In this document: positions 53,196 to 53,919 of the stretch, piece after piece | How the letters are laid out: every line of letters starts with the position of its first letter | How positions within the stretch are numbered: position 1 is the first letter of the stretch | Assembly (NCBI GenBank): GCA_026225275.1 | Contig: JAMFSL010000056.1 | Span: 1-53,919, forward strand | Length of the DNA stretch: 53,919 bases | From: Puia dinghuensis | GTDB taxonomy: Bacteria; Bacteroidota; Bacteroidia; Chitinophagales; Chitinophagaceae | Reading direction: 5' to 3' | Made by a program: the position numbers and the translations under genes | The notes under the pieces: model-generated | Told to the model about the DNA's origin: nothing | Databases searched by the model: none | The model's input: the letters and a program-made list of their open reading frames with translations, nothing else

Positions 53196-53639
53196 GTGGG
53201 ACGAAAAAAGATAGTTGCGAGGATGATAAGGACCGCATTGCTGGCCGGGATCGTATATTTTGGCTTTATATTTCCTGATTCTTTGTCCACTCATGATAAG
53301 ATACTGCATTTCTCAGCGCATATGGGAATGAGTTTCTTTGTGGCCGTTTGTATGTTCGTGATCTGTAATGTCATGCTGCATCTCAGCAAGAGCCGCTCCC
53401 TGGCCATTCTGTGTTTTGCGACACTCATTATCGGCGCCATCTATAAATACCTTGAGATTTCTTCGAAAGGCGTCTTCCAGACCCTTCATAATTGTAGTTG
53501 GGGACTTCTGCTGAAAGTCACCGGCGTTTATACCTCCATGTCACAAAATACGGCGGGATTGCTGGCAGCCATTCTACTGATAGAATATACTATTTCTTAC
53601 TTTCGGGAGCGTTCGTTACATCCGCCCCTTGCTCTTTAA
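53196..53639 (+). CDS. VanZ-like small membrane protein
   Basis: This 147-residue protein has four membrane helices (about 10-26, 40-62, 68-82, 113-131) and the VanZ-like motif THDKILHFSAHMGMSFF (32-48). VanZ-like proteins are of mixed or unknown function. Translation may begin at GTG 53196, after an AAAAAGGA stretch, or at ATG 53223; I favour the first. Its 3' end overlaps the convergent AI-2E transporter gene by 50 bases. Confidence 0.65.
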   Translation: MGRKKIVARMIRTALLAGIVYFGFIFPDSLSTHDKILHFSAHMGMSFFVAVCMFVICNVMLHLSKSRSLAILCFATLIIGAIYKYLEISSKGVFQTLHNCSWGLLLKVTGVYTSMSQNTAGLLAAILLIEYTISYFRERSLHPPLAL

Positions 53640-53919
53640 TCTCCTGTTTTAAAGGTTTTGGCTGTTTTTCATCACGTTCGTCACCAAGCAGCATGCCCCA
53701 GGGTTTCAGCGGCTCTATCTTGTCGAATACGATCTTCGTTATAGCTATTACCGGAATCGCCAGGAAAGTACCGGTTATCCCCCATACATTTTCGCCGATG
53801 ATGACCGCCAGGATAGTGATCAGTGCGTTGATCCGCACCTTCGATCCCACGATGACCGGCAGCAGCACATTCGAATCGACCAGATGGATCCCCAAAATAG
53901 TACAAATGACCAGCACTAG
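53590..53919 (-). CDS. AI-2E family transporter, C-terminal part
   Basis: Only the last 109 codons lie in the window; the frame stays open to base 53919, so the gene continues beyond it. The sequence has VLLPVIVGSKVRINALITILAVIIGENVWGITGTFLAIPVIAI, the final helices of the AI-2E (PerM/YdiK-type) family, then a charged cytoplasmic tail. These proteins export or exchange small solutes; the link to autoinducer-2 holds only for a few. The stop overlaps the VanZ-like gene end by 50 bases. Confidence 0.85.
   Translation of the reverse strand, partial: LVLVICTILGIHLVDSNVLLPVIVGSKVRINALITILAVIIGENVWGITGTFLAIPVIAITKIVFDKIEPLKPWGMLLGDERDEKQPKPLKQEIKEQGADVTNAPESKK

Overview
The window is a chromosomal segment of a Bacteroidota bacterium, most probably from the Chitinophagaceae or a near relative. 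The phylum is indicated by a GldB gliding lipoprotein, a DUF3078 outer-membrane protein, an arginine operon built around the SOTCase-type carbamoyltransferase, a bacterial geranylgeranylglyceryl phosphate synthase, a MoxR/DUF58/BatA cluster, few Shine-Dalgarno sites, and promoters of the TTG-N19-TAnnTTTG type. Base composition is near even, except for an AT-richer ATPase gene near 12 kb. I see no rRNA, tRNA, CRISPR array or insertion sequence.

Layout. 1-1.6 kb: haem genes hemH (cut by the window edge) and hemJ, closed by a strong terminator. 1.6-2.16 kb: a noncoding stretch with a candidate structured small RNA. 2.16-6.6 kb: ileS (type 2, altered HIGH motif) and a TraR/DksA-like gene. 6.8-9.4 kb: a dipeptidyl-peptidase IV-like gene broken by one in-frame TAG. 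9.4-12.7 kb, minus strand: a DJ-1/PfpI protein with Ser in place of the usual Cys, a small membrane protein, and an accessory set with an AAA ATPase coupled to a TOPRIM-like protein, which resembles two-gene defence systems. 12.8-16.3 kb: an MsbA-like exporter divergent from rbfA and a LolC/E-like permease. 16.3-24.5 kb: half transketolase, WecA/MraY-like transferase, frr, mscL, DUF3078, scpA, pirin and dxs. 24.7-27.5 kb: a LytS/LytTR two-component pair and a DUF2278 protein.

27.4-38.3 kb, minus strand, is the centrepiece: a continuous run argA-like GNAT, argG, cupin, argC, argD, argF' (SOTCase-like), argB, argE, argH, then an M20D amidohydrolase and a second GNAT. Several junctions overlap by 4-8 bases. 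Together the arg genes cover glutamate to arginine by a route that carbamoylates an N-acylated (probably N-succinyl) ornithine. The leader upstream holds an inverted repeat, a terminator-like fold and a possible Arg-containing mini-ORF.

38.7-53.9 kb: a MacB/FtsX-type permease, an orphan histidine kinase, GGGP synthase, small proteins, gldB divergent from nadE, the moxR-DUF58-BatD-like-batA cluster, rsgA, a VanZ-like protein and the end of an AI-2E family transporter.

The points most worth following up are the ATPase/TOPRIM pair, the amber codon in the peptidase, the DJ-1 Cys-to-Ser change, the IleRS GIHH motif, the arg operon leader with its embedded cupin, and the candidate small RNA at 1.7-1.9 kb.
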